The translations under genes and the position numbers were made by a program. Below, piece after piece: positions 1 to 6,414 of a DNA stretch of 10,203 nucleotides; positions within the stretch are counted from its first letter, which is position 1, and each line of letters opens with the position of its first letter. The stretch is from Lachnospiraceae bacterium (GTDB taxonomy: Bacteria; Bacillota_A; Clostridia; Lachnospirales; Lachnospiraceae). The stretch is from contig DMAZ01000167.1 of assembly GCA_003446335.1 (NCBI GenBank), positions 1 through 10,203 of the forward strand. The letters run 5' to 3'. The notes below the pieces were generated by a model. It was given only the letters and a program-made list of their open reading frames with translations, made no database searches and had not been told where the DNA came from.

Positions 1-277
1 AATCATAATAAGAAACAAAATATTCCACTGCGTTCTCAGGAAAAAACTCTTTAAATTCACTGTAAAGCTGTGCTGCCAGCGTTTTGTTGTGAGCAATGAC
101 AAGAGTCGGTTTCCCTAATCTCTCAATAATATTGGCCATAGTGAACGTTTTTCCCGATCCGGTGACGCCCAAAAGGGTCTGAGCCTGATTTCCCTCACGA
201 AAACCGCGGACCAGTGTATCAATTGCCTCCGGCTGATCTCCGGTCGGCGCATATTCCGAATGAATCTTGAACTCCAT
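1..277 (-). CDS. uvrB: UvrABC system protein B, N-terminal part (cut by window edge)
   Basis: UvrB is the damage-verifying, helicase-like subunit of nucleotide excision repair in the cytoplasm. UvrA loads it on DNA, and it then recruits UvrC. The minus-strand translation from the ATG at 277 begins [19 protein letters not shown], a typical UvrB start. It continues through the Walker A segment [20 protein letters not shown] (about residues 38-57) and the stretches [17 protein letters not shown] and FVSYYD, where the window ends after 92 codons; the full family length is about 650-670 residues. The start lies two bases after the prsW stop codon. The nearest purine-rich site, AGAGGA, sits about 15 bases upstream inside prsW, so translation is probably coupled to prsW. 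I see no Gram-positive SOS box (GAAC-N4-GTTC) in the visible upstream DNA, although uvrB is often SOS controlled. The identification is firm. Confidence 0.97.
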   Translation of the reverse strand, partial: MEFKIHSEYAPTGDQPEAIDTLVRGFREGNQAQTLLGVTGSGKTFTMANIIERLGKPTLVIAHNKTLAAQLYSEFKEFFPENAVEYFVSYYD

Positions 278-279
278 AA

Positions 280-963
280 TCAGACAGGTCCATCCTCTCT
301 GGCATATTTATGCAGGTTATAAAAAGCAGCAATTGTCAAAACAAGTATCATTGCGAAGGCCGTGATATAAAAAATATCTTTCTCCGCAGTCATCGAGAAA
401 TCCCAGTAACCGTGAATCAGCATCGGGATAATTAAGGAGTACTTCATATACTGTTTTTTTCTGCGAATGTCGCCTCGTTTCTCCGCGGCCTTGGCCGTTC
501 CAAGGTAATGTCCCATGTAGACACCGCAAATTGAATGGATCGGAATCAATCTGAGGAAAACAATTCCCGTTCCGAACTGCCACATATATAAAACATTTTC
601 GATCGCTGCAAATCCGACTGCAGAAGCAAGACAATAGACAATGGCGTCGAACCGGTAATTGAACGCGGGATCCTTCCAGATGAACCTCGAGACCGGAGCG
701 CGCTTACAAAATTCTTCGATCAAAGCGATTGCCAGGAAATTATCTATAATAAGATATAAATAGGAAGACTCATCCAGATCTGCATACATGAGCGCAACGC
801 CGGCCAGTGATTCAAGCACAGCTGCGGCACAGGTCGAAGCAGCTCCCATAAGGAACACTTTAACGACCAGCCCTACAGGTTCCCGCTCTACACGGTCCAG
901 TTTCCACACATACGCAAGCAGTAAAATCGGCGGCACAAGTCCCCACAATAAAAGATTTTCCAT
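280..963 (-). CDS. prsW: PrsW-family intramembrane metalloprotease-like protein
   Basis: This is a polytopic membrane protein of the PrsW family (CPBP/Abi-like superfamily). In Bacillus subtilis PrsW makes the site-1 cut in anti-sigma factor RsiW; the substrate here is unknown. With the ATG at 963 the protein has 227 residues. Visible hallmarks are an N-terminal membrane helix (about 4-20), the LIEEFCKR motif with the paired glutamates E83 and E84, the block [19 protein letters not shown] (105-123), a helix containing H143 ([12 protein letters not shown]), H184 in LIHGYWDF, and a last hydrophobic helix (about 198-214). The open frame extends to a GTG at 975, but GGAGG (969-973 on the complement) lies five bases before the ATG at 963, so the shorter start is preferred. 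The gene is followed after two bases by uvrB and preceded by a structured leader. No sigma or anti-sigma gene is visible nearby, so its role in signalling is inference. Confidence 0.9.
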   Translation of the reverse strand: MENLLLWGLVPPILLLAYVWKLDRVEREPVGLVVKVFLMGAASTCAAAVLESLAGVALMYADLDESSYLYLIIDNFLAIALIEEFCKRAPVSRFIWKDPAFNYRFDAIVYCLASAVGFAAIENVLYMWQFGTGIVFLRLIPIHSICGVYMGHYLGTAKAAEKRGDIRRKKQYMKYSLIIPMLIHGYWDFSMTAEKDIFYITAFAMILVLTIAAFYNLHKYAREDGPV

Positions 964-968
964 ACATT

Positions 969-973
969 CCTCC
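969..973 (-). promoter_or_regulatory. Ribosome binding site that fixes the prsW start
   Basis: The minus strand reads GGAGG, then AATGT, then ATG. This five-base spacing is ideal for the ATG at 963. It makes the in-frame GTG at 975 unlikely, because the SD would lie inside that longer reading frame. Confidence 0.8.
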
Positions 974-989
974 ACATACCTACAGAATG

Positions 990-1076
990 AAAAAGCCGAT
1001 ACACTACGTATAACAACATATATGTCGACCTTCGTCGTCCGTCATATAACGCTGTACGTTCGTTCAGTGCATCGGC
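990..1076 (-). terminator. Large nested hairpin with T run between ftsX and prsW
   Basis: Four nested complementary segments fold around one centre. 994-1005 pairs with 1065-1076 (AGCCGATGCACT against AGTGTATCGGCT on the minus strand, one mismatch). 1006-1010 pairs with 1055-1059, 1019-1024 with 1043-1048, and 1026-1029 with 1034-1037 around a four-base loop. On the minus strand the structure ends in GGCTTTTTC, as in an intrinsic terminator, so it could end ftsEX transcription. The arm is unusually long for a simple terminator. Because a candidate promoter sits just upstream, it could also be an attenuator in the leader of prsW-uvrB. Confidence 0.6.
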
Positions 1077-1082
1077 TCCGTA

Positions 1083-1112
1083 TATTTATGTCCGGATTTC
1101 ATCCGGTCACAA
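1083..1112 (-). promoter_or_regulatory. Candidate promoter with a palindromic spacer upstream of prsW
   Basis: On the minus strand TTGTGA (1107-1112) is followed after 18 bases by TAAATA (1083-1088). The spacer contains the perfect inverted repeat CCGGAT-gaa-ATCCGG (1092-1106). Transcription from here would start near 1076, exactly at the foot of the large hairpin. The -10 match is weak (three of six). The palindrome could equally be just a small hairpin after the ftsX stop. Confidence 0.3.
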
Positions 1113-1129
1113 TAGTCTTATAAAGAATA

Positions 1130-2041
1130 TCAGATATCCAAATGTCTTCTTACTGTAATAAAGGACCCGAGAAGGCCTATGCCCAGTCCCAGAGCAAGTC
1201 CGACCGGTACAAGACTTGAAAATACCTGATTAACTGTCGGCAGTGATTCCGAAATGGAAGAGAGAATTTCAAACCTGCTCAGAATCATATCTACCATTTT
1301 GTCATACGTGAAATAGAGGAAAACAAGCGGAAGTGCCGCTCCAATCACTCCCAGCAGAATACCTTCGACTATAAAAGGAGCTCTTACGAACGCATCCGTT
1401 GCTCCGATCAGTTTCATGATCGCAATTTCATTTCGTCTGACAGAGATACCCATATTGACGGTATTCGAGATCAGGAAAATCGCAACGACCAGCAGAACGG
1501 CTATAATACCAATCGAAACATACATGAACAGCCTGTTAAAGCTGACAAGTGTCTTGGTAGCTGCAGCACTCTGATTTACCTGCCTTACTCCTTTCAGTTT
1601 TTCTATTTCTGCGACAACACTGTTCTGGTTTTCAATTTCATCCACCTGAACAGTATAACTTGCGGAATTGGCAAGCGGATTATCCGAGGCAAAGCTCTCG
1701 GCATACTCCGGATTGTCGCCAAAATATTCTTTCTGAAATTTCTCCCACGCTTCCTCAGCAGATGTAAATTTTACGCTGGTAACATGATCCATCTTCTCAA
1801 TCTTTGTTCCGATATCCTTGATGGTCGCATCATCCAGTCCCTCGTCGAAAAGAACCGTCACACCGACTTCCTCTTCAAGTGTGCGTATCATAAAATTCAC
1901 ATTCATAAGAATGGAGAAGAATATGCCGAACACAAGAATACAGGCTGTCATTGTAGCAATGGAAGCAAGCGAGAACATCCTGTTCCGCCATATATTCTTA
2001 AATCCCTGTTTTAAAGCGTAAAGGAAAGATCTAGGCTTCAT
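1130..2041 (-). CDS. ftsX: Cell division protein FtsX (ABC transporter-like permease)
   Basis: FtsX is the membrane partner of the ATPase FtsE. In Gram-positive bacteria FtsEX transmits ATP-driven changes across the membrane to activate peptidoglycan hydrolases rather than transporting a solute. The 303-residue protein has the family layout: a short cytoplasmic N-terminus with the KNIWRNRMFSLASI block, TM1 (about 23-46), an extracellular domain (about 50-168) with an aromatic and acidic region (WEKFQKEYFGDNPEY, 99-113), then TM2 (171-192), TM3 (222-244) and TM4 (274-297). The cytoplasmic loop RRNEIAIMKLIGAT (202-215) is the conserved FtsX/MacB-type coupling segment. The ATG at 2041 lies within the end of ftsE (11-base overlap), with GGAGG five bases before it, so the two are translationally coupled. 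No hydrolase gene follows; prsW does. Confidence 0.95.
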   Translation of the reverse strand: MKPRSFLYALKQGFKNIWRNRMFSLASIATMTACILVFGIFFSILMNVNFMIRTLEEEVGVTVLFDEGLDDATIKDIGTKIEKMDHVTSVKFTSAEEAWEKFQKEYFGDNPEYAESFASDNPLANSASYTVQVDEIENQNSVVAEIEKLKGVRQVNQSAAATKTLVSFNRLFMYVSIGIIAVLLVVAIFLISNTVNMGISVRRNEIAIMKLIGATDAFVRAPFIVEGILLGVIGAALPLVFLYFTYDKMVDMILSRFEILSSISESLPTVNQVFSSLVPVGLALGLGIGLLGSFITVRRHLDI

Positions 2042-2714
2042 GATAGCCTCCTTCCTCCACGTCTCTCGTTATAACTCCGCGATGCATGGTAATAACACGT
2101 TTCTGGAACCTGTTGACAAGTTCTCTGTTATGGGTAACGACCAGAACAGTTGTGCCGCGTTCATTGATATCAAGAAGCAGCTTCATGATATCATACGAGT
2201 TCTTGGGATCCAGATTTCCTGTCGGTTCATCGCACAGAAGAATTTCGGGTTTATTCACAATCGCTCTGGCCACAGCCACTCTCTGCTGTTCACCGCCTGA
2301 AAGCTGCTTCGGCAGACTCTTATATTTCCCGGCCAGTCCGACAAGTTTCAGTGTCTCCGGGACCCTTTTTCTGATCAGTCTTCCGGGCGCTTCAACAACA
2401 TGCTGTGCAAATGCCACATTTTCGTAGACATTTCTGTCGTTCAAAAGTCGGAAATCCTGGAAGACCACACCTACTTCTCTCCGGTATTTCGGAATCGCAT
2501 TGTGCTTAATTGTATTCAGCACATGACCGTTTACCGTAATAATACCGCCTGTCGGTTCCAGTTCCTTAAGTAAAAGCTTTATCAGAGTAGACTTACCCGA
2601 ACCGCTCTCACCGACTATGAATACGAACTCTCCCTTATTTACATGAAGCGTGACCGCATTAACAGCCGGCTGACCCCGGTTGTAAGACTTACTTACACGG
2701 TCTAGATCAATCAT
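2031..2714 (-). CDS. ftsE: Cell division ATP-binding protein FtsE
   Basis: FtsE is the cytoplasmic ABC ATPase that powers FtsX at the septum or lateral wall. The 227-residue protein is full length and all ATPase motifs are intact: Walker A GESGSGKST (35-43), Q-loop VVFQDFRLL with Q86, signature LSGGEQQR (138-145), Walker B ILLCDEP (158-164) with E163 as the catalytic base, D-loop GNLD (166-169) and the switch H195 in VVTHNREL. AAGGAGG lies six bases before the ATG at 2714. The last codons overlap the start of ftsX, and the ftsX ribosome site is read as the two glycine codons near the FtsE C-terminus. A 112-base gap separates the gene from the upstream regulator. I see no clear terminator in that gap, so co-transcription with the regulator is possible. 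Confidence 0.97.
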   Translation of the reverse strand: MIDLDRVSKSYNRGQPAVNAVTLHVNKGEFVFIVGESGSGKSTLIKLLLKELEPTGGIITVNGHVLNTIKHNAIPKYRREVGVVFQDFRLLNDRNVYENVAFAQHVVEAPGRLIRKRVPETLKLVGLAGKYKSLPKQLSGGEQQRVAVARAIVNKPEILLCDEPTGNLDPKNSYDIMKLLLDINERGTTVLVVTHNRELVNRFQKRVITMHRGVITRDVEEGGYHEA

Positions 2715-2826
2715 ATGAATCCTCCTTCTTTTCGGGAAGACACAACCGATGCTTTTTTACATTTCTGCAAAAGCACCACATAGACATATCCGACCGTCAC
2801 ATACTCTTTTTATGATCAGAAATGTC

Positions 2827-3918
2827 TCAATATTCAAGTGTCTCCATATATTTCATATACCTTACGACCATAAGCGCAATTTTAAAAGTAATTGCGTCGT
2901 CGAACACACGGAGATCCAGACCCGTGCTTTTCTGGAGCTTGTCCAGACGGTATACAAGCGTATTTCTGTGAATGTAAAGCTGACGCGATGTCTCTGATAC
3001 ATTCAGGCTGTTCTCGAAGAACTTGTTGATAGTAGTCAATGTTTCATCATCGAAATCATCCGGCGATTTCTCCGTAAAGATTTCCTTGATGAACATCTTG
3101 CAGAGCGGGATCGGAAGCTGATAGATCAGTCGTCCGATTCCAAGCTGGCTGTAAGCAATTATATTCTGATCTCCGAAGAAAATCTTTCCGACATCCAGAG
3201 CCATTCTGGCTTCTTTATAGGACCGGGAAACTTCCTTGATCTCGGATACGGCATTTCCGTAGGCAACATGCGTAGAATCGAAATCTTCGTCATCCCTGGA
3301 AAGGGTACTGATGATCGATTCAGCTATGGCATGAAGCTCTTCCTGTCCCGCGTCATCATCCAGCTCCTTAATAACAATGATACTGTTCTCATCGACCGCT
3401 GTAATAAAATCGTTCTTGGACTTGGAGAACAGACCTTTTACTGCTTCCAGTGTACTGTAATCCTTGCTCTGCTCAGATTCCAGGATATAAACGACACGTT
3501 TCACATTCGTAGCAATGTGAAGCTTCATTGCACGATTATATACATCCACAAGCAACAGGTTGTCAAGAAGCAGATTCTTTATAAAATTATCTTTGTCGAA
3601 ATGCTCTTTGTAGGCAACGACAAGATTCTGGATCTGGAAAGCCGCAAGTTTTCCGATCATCGTCATATCTTCGTTCCCGTGAACAATTACCACATACTCG
3701 ACCTGATAATCATCGTAGACTTTGAAATACATGCTGCCGCGTATTTCCTGTGAATCTGCCTGTGACTCGGCAAAGCTGACAATATCAGACCGGTTAAAAG
3801 AATTTTCTGTCTCTGTCGAAGCGACGACTTTTCCTTCCAGATCTACGATTGTCAGTTCACAGCGTCCGATATTCTTGATTCCGTTTATTGTATCCTGAAG
3901 TACCAGATTGGAGATCAT
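2827..3918 (-). CDS. CdaR/PucR-family transcriptional regulator
   Basis: This is a predicted DNA-binding regulator of the CdaR (sugar diacid regulator)/PucR type. With the ATG at 3918 it has 363 residues. An N-terminal ligand-sensing region (about 1-115) contains ELTIVDLEGKVVAST, like the sugar-diacid recognition domain. A middle GGDEF-like/CdaR region (about 130-245) ends in VSRSYKEARMALDVG. The C-terminal PucR helix-turn-helix is clear at about 306-329 (NVSETSRQLYIHRNTLVYRL). The frame extends to an ATG at 3939, but that codon has no SD, only a C-rich stretch. GAGGG lies six bases before the ATG at 3918, so I prefer the latter. Genes of this kind are often named cdaR for the E. coli glucarate/glycerate regulator. 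No diacid catabolic genes are visible here, so the effector and targets are unknown and I give no symbol. Confidence 0.85.
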   Translation of the reverse strand: MISNLVLQDTINGIKNIGRCELTIVDLEGKVVASTETENSFNRSDIVSFAESQADSQEIRGSMYFKVYDDYQVEYVVIVHGNEDMTMIGKLAAFQIQNLVVAYKEHFDKDNFIKNLLLDNLLLVDVYNRAMKLHIATNVKRVVYILESEQSKDYSTLEAVKGLFSKSKNDFITAVDENSIIVIKELDDDAGQEELHAIAESIISTLSRDDEDFDSTHVAYGNAVSEIKEVSRSYKEARMALDVGKIFFGDQNIIAYSQLGIGRLIYQLPIPLCKMFIKEIFTEKSPDDFDDETLTTINKFFENSLNVSETSRQLYIHRNTLVYRLDKLQKSTGLDLRVFDDAITFKIALMVVRYMKYMETLEY

Positions 3919-3924
3919 TTCCTT

Positions 3925-3929
3925 CCCTC
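3925..3929 (-). promoter_or_regulatory. Ribosome binding site favouring the shorter regulator start
   Basis: The minus strand reads GAGGG, AAGGAA, ATG, placing an SD six bases before the ATG at 3918. Upstream of the ATG at 3939 the sequence is CCCCCAGGCCC, which cannot serve as an SD. Confidence 0.6.
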
Positions 3930-3982
3930 GCTTTACCATGGGCCTGGGGGTATTCAGGGAAAGAACCTAAAATAACCCCAAT

Positions 3983-4011
3983 AACATACAACATTTTTAC
4001 TTTTTTGTGAA
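3983..4011 (-). promoter_or_regulatory. Candidate sigma-A promoter for the CdaR/PucR-like regulator
   Basis: On the minus strand TTCACA (4006-4011, five of six to the -35 consensus) is followed after exactly 17 bases by TATGTT (3983-3988, four of six to the -10). Transcription would begin near 3976, giving a leader of about 55 bases before the ATG at 3918. Farther upstream, two imperfect 11-base copies of ATGTTAAGAAA/ATGTTAAAAGA lie at 4024-4045. Confidence 0.5.
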
Positions 4012-4023
4012 GCGCATTCTATA

Positions 4024-4045
4024 TCTTTTAACATTTTCTTAACAT
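4024..4045. repeat. Two tandem 11-base imperfect repeats upstream of the regulator
   Basis: Plus strand 4024-4034 (tcttttaacat) and 4035-4045 (tttcttaacat) differ at two of 11 positions. They lie about 15-35 bases upstream of the candidate -35 box of the regulator gene. They could be binding sites for an activator, perhaps autoregulation, or chance in AT-rich DNA. Confidence 0.35.
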
Positions 4046-4080
4046 ATAGGCCAAGAAATGTACTTCTTCATTTTCAGACA

Positions 4081-4116
4081 ATCCGCCAAGGAGGATGCGC
4101 AGTACTGTGGGCGGAT
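4081..4116 (-). terminator. Hairpin downstream of glnN, weak terminator candidate
   Basis: ATCCGCC (4081-4087) is a perfect 7-bp inverted match to GGCGGAT (4110-4116), with a 22-base loop, 20 bases beyond the glnN stop codon. No T run follows on the minus strand (TGTCTG), so termination by this structure alone is doubtful. It is the only evident stem between glnN and the next gene. Confidence 0.3.
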
Positions 4117-4135
4117 GACATTCATGAAATACTTA

Positions 4136-6250
4136 TCATACTTCAAAAAGAAGGTCCGCATAAGATGGCACCGGCCAGTAAGCCCTGTCTACAATGTTTT
4201 CCGCCAGATCGATCGGTCGCCTCAAATTATCCATTGCAGGAACGACCAGATTCCTGAAGGCTCTCGCCTGTTCAGCTCCCTGTGTCACTGACTCCGCAAT
4301 GTGTGTCCCCTCCTCGAGCACTTTGCAGGCTTCCTGAGCCTCTCTAAGGTACCCATTCAGTACGGAAAGCAATTCTTTCTGCACAACGGGGTCTATCCCA
4401 CAGTCTGTTGACGCGGCTGCGGATCGCGCAAGACTTGTGCTGTAGCGGATCATAGCGGGAATAAAATCTTTGCTGGCCATCTGAAGCATTGTTCTTGCTT
4501 CTATATTAATTGCCTTCGCATAAAGTTCATATTTTACTTCCGCTCTGGATTCCAGCTCTGCTTTTGAAAAGACGTCAAATCTTTCAAAAAGTCTGACTGC
4601 CTTTTCAGTCATCAGGGCGGGAATGGCGTCGACCATTGAAGGCATGACAGGAAGTCCTCTTCGCTCAGCTTCTTTCGCCCATGCCTCCGAATAACCGTTT
4701 CCGTTGAAAATGATCCGGCTGTGCTCTGTCGCGTACTCTTTAATCAGGTCGTGAACAGCCTCATCAAAGTCTTCCGCCTTCTCCAGGCGGTCACATGCAT
4801 CGCAAAATGACTCTGCCACAATAGTATTTAATACTGTATTCGCGCCCGCAATTGAATCCCGGCTGCCTACCATACGGAATTCAAACTTGTTCCCGGTGAA
4901 CGCAAAAGGAGACGTCCTGTTCCGGTCTGTCGCATCACGGGAAACATCGCTCAGAGCAGAGACACCTGTATAAAGTTTTCCGCCTTCAATCGAACTGCTC
5001 GCAGATCCTTTGACTCTCAGCTGACTGAGGACATCTTCCAGCTGTTCACCGAGGAACACGGAAATAATGACCGGAGGTGCTTCATTTCCTCCGAGACGTG
5101 TCTCATTTCCGACATCCGCCGCTGACTCCCTGAGGAGATCCGCATGCATATCCACCGCTCTCAAAATACAGCAGAGAACAAGAAGGAACTGAATATTCTC
5201 ATGCGGTGTCCAGCCCGGATCAAGAAGATTGATGCCGTCATCCGTCGTCAAAGACCAGTTGTCATGTTTACCGGATCCGTTCACTCCCGCGAACGGTTTC
5301 TCGTGCAGCAGACACCTCAGCCCGTGCCTGGTAGCCACACGCTTCAAAGTCTGCATGGCAATCTGGTTATGATCCACCGCAATATTACATTTCTCATATA
5401 TAGGAGCAAGCTCATGCTGCGCAGGTGCGACTTCATTATGCTGGGTCTTCGCAGGAACACCCAGTTTCCAGAGTTCGGTATTCACATCCTTCATATAGGA
5501 AGCGATCCTCGGTTTGAGTGTACCGAAATAATGATCGTCAAGCTCCTGCCCCTTTGGAGGCATCGCGCCGAACAGAGTGCGACCGGTAAAAACAAGGTCC
5601 ATTCTCTTCAGATATTTTTCTCTGTCTATAATAAAATATTCCTGCTCTGCTCCGACAGAAGGAGTGACATGCTTTGATGTCGTATTTCCGAAAAGGCGCA
5701 GAAGCCTCAGGGATTGTTCCCCAATAGCCTGCATGGAACGAAGAAGAGGGGTCTTCTGATCGAGTGCCTCCCCTGTATAAGAACAGAATGCGGTAGGGAT
5801 GCAGAGTGTTGCACCGCCTTCATCATGCCTTACAAAAGCCGGCGACGTGCAGTCCCAGATCGTATACCCGCGTGCCTCAAATGTCGCTCTCAGACCACCG
5901 GACGGAAAGGAGGATGCATCCGGTTCACCCCGGATCAGTTCTTTTCCCGAAAGGCTGAGGAGGACCTTGCCGCTCGGAAGCGGCGCTGTTATAAAAGAAT
6001 CATGCTTTTCAGCTGTTGTACCTGTCAGAGGCTGGAACCAGTGCGTATAGTGTGTGGCTCCCTTTTCAAGAGCCCATTCCTTCATTTCATGAGCTATGAC
6101 ATCCGCTGTCTCAAGATTAAGTTCCGTGCCTTCCTCTATAGTATCACGCAGTGCTTTATATACTTTTTTGGGAAGTCTCTGCTGCATAACCGTATCGTTG
6201 AAGACATCTTCACCGAATATCTCTGAAATGTTTGTAAATACTTGTTCCAT
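4136..6250 (-). CDS. glnN: Type III glutamine synthetase (GSIII, GlnN)
   Basis: The enzyme joins glutamate and ammonia to glutamine using ATP, the main step of ammonium assimilation in the cytoplasm. At 704 residues it matches the long type III class (about 700-730), not the roughly 450-residue GlnA type I. The N-terminal GSIII-specific region includes THYTHWFQPLTG (67-78) and EKHDSFITAPL (81-91). Catalytic-core motifs are VGAEQEYF (199-206), KTQHNEVAPAQHELAPIYE (268-286) and LLHEKPFAGVNGSGKHDNWS (314-333). Later RNRTSPFAFTGNKFEFRMVG carries the conserved substrate and metal-site arginine and glutamate residues. GAGGAG lies just before the ATG at 6250. The gene sits alone between fba and the regulator, with its own leader. 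The regulation is not visible; no GlnR or TnrA box was recognised. Some authors call the gene glnA. Confidence 0.95.
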   Translation of the reverse strand: MEQVFTNISEIFGEDVFNDTVMQQRLPKKVYKALRDTIEEGTELNLETADVIAHEMKEWALEKGATHYTHWFQPLTGTTAEKHDSFITAPLPSGKVLLSLSGKELIRGEPDASSFPSGGLRATFEARGYTIWDCTSPAFVRHDEGGATLCIPTAFCSYTGEALDQKTPLLRSMQAIGEQSLRLLRLFGNTTSKHVTPSVGAEQEYFIIDREKYLKRMDLVFTGRTLFGAMPPKGQELDDHYFGTLKPRIASYMKDVNTELWKLGVPAKTQHNEVAPAQHELAPIYEKCNIAVDHNQIAMQTLKRVATRHGLRCLLHEKPFAGVNGSGKHDNWSLTTDDGINLLDPGWTPHENIQFLLVLCCILRAVDMHADLLRESAADVGNETRLGGNEAPPVIISVFLGEQLEDVLSQLRVKGSASSSIEGGKLYTGVSALSDVSRDATDRNRTSPFAFTGNKFEFRMVGSRDSIAGANTVLNTIVAESFCDACDRLEKAEDFDEAVHDLIKEYATEHSRIIFNGNGYSEAWAKEAERRGLPVMPSMVDAIPALMTEKAVRLFERFDVFSKAELESRAEVKYELYAKAINIEARTMLQMASKDFIPAMIRYSTSLARSAAASTDCGIDPVVQKELLSVLNGYLREAQEACKVLEEGTHIAESVTQGAEQARAFRNLVVPAMDNLRRPIDLAENIVDRAYWPVPSYADLLFEV

Positions 6251-6272
6251 AATCTCCTCTTAATTCAGGTTA

Positions 6273-6278
6273 ATTGTA
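6273..6278 (-). promoter_or_regulatory. Candidate -10 element for glnN
   Basis: The minus strand has TACAAT (five of six to the -10 consensus), 22 bases before the glnN ATG. No good -35 lies 17 bases upstream, because that position falls inside an inverted repeat (6282-6317). A perfect TTGACA on the minus strand at 6367-6372 has only a poor partner (CACATT after 17 bases). The true glnN promoter is therefore uncertain, and an activator-dependent promoter is possible. Confidence 0.3.
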
Positions 6279-6281
6279 CTT

Positions 6282-6324
6282 AAATCCGGAGTTCGCCTCA
6301 CAGCGCCCTCCGGATTTGGTTTTT
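6282..6324 (+). terminator. 10-bp inverted repeat with T run on the plus strand (glnN leader region)
   Basis: AAATCCGGAG (6282-6291) pairs perfectly with CTCCGGATTT (6308-6317) around a 16-base loop. On the plus strand it is followed by GGTTTTTA, a terminator-like layout. On the minus strand, the direction of fba and glnN, it is followed by AAGTACAATT without a T run. It is either a plus-strand terminator, an RNA structure in the glnN leader, or an operator. Confidence 0.45.
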
Positions 6325-6326
6325 AC

Positions 6327-6360
6327 GGGCACATTCCATGCAAAATGTGCCCTTTCTTTC
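6327..6360 (+). terminator. 9-bp hairpin between fba and glnN, T-rich on the plus strand
   Basis: GGGCACATT (6327-6335) pairs perfectly with AATGTGCCC (6344-6352), with an 8-base loop. The plus strand continues TTTCTTTC. On the minus strand it is preceded by AAAGAAA and followed by GTAAAAACC. It may block minus-strand transcription leaving fba, but the T-rich tail belongs to the plus strand. Confidence 0.45.
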
Positions 6361-6414
6361 ATATGTTGTCAATCGCCGGTCTGCGCCAAGCGCTGGCCTG
6401 AGATCCGAAATCTA

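Noticed and set aside
1051..1070. SOS (LexA) box for uvrB in the GAACGAACGTAC region
   Set aside because: The two halves do not fit GAAC-N4-GTTC; only one half-site is present and it is part of the hairpin.
788..1123. Plus-strand frame of 111 codons over the start of prsW and the intergenic hairpin
   Set aside because: Half is antisense to prsW and the rest covers the nested inverted repeat; there is no SD and the composition is not protein-like.
2730..2790. Terminator between the regulator and ftsE (TGCTTTT and AAAAGCA arms)
   Set aside because: The stem is AT-rich with a 12-base loop and no T run follows on the minus strand.
3268..3753. Plus-strand frame of 161 codons inside the regulator gene
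   Set aside because: It is fully antisense to a recognised CdaR/PucR-like protein, without its own ribosome site.
4058..4291. Possible small plus-strand gene of 77 codons between the regulator and glnN
   Set aside because: Two thirds lies antisense to the glnN 3' end and the start has only a weak AGG upstream; no hydrophobic or domain signature.
5144..6226. Several plus-strand open frames opposite glnN
   Set aside because: They are antisense shadows of the highly conserved glutamine synthetase, with no ribosome sites and no family resemblance.
6282..6352. ANTAR-type paired hairpins before glnN
   Set aside because: Loops are 16 and 8 bases and lack the hexaloop with A1 and G4 expected for these targets.
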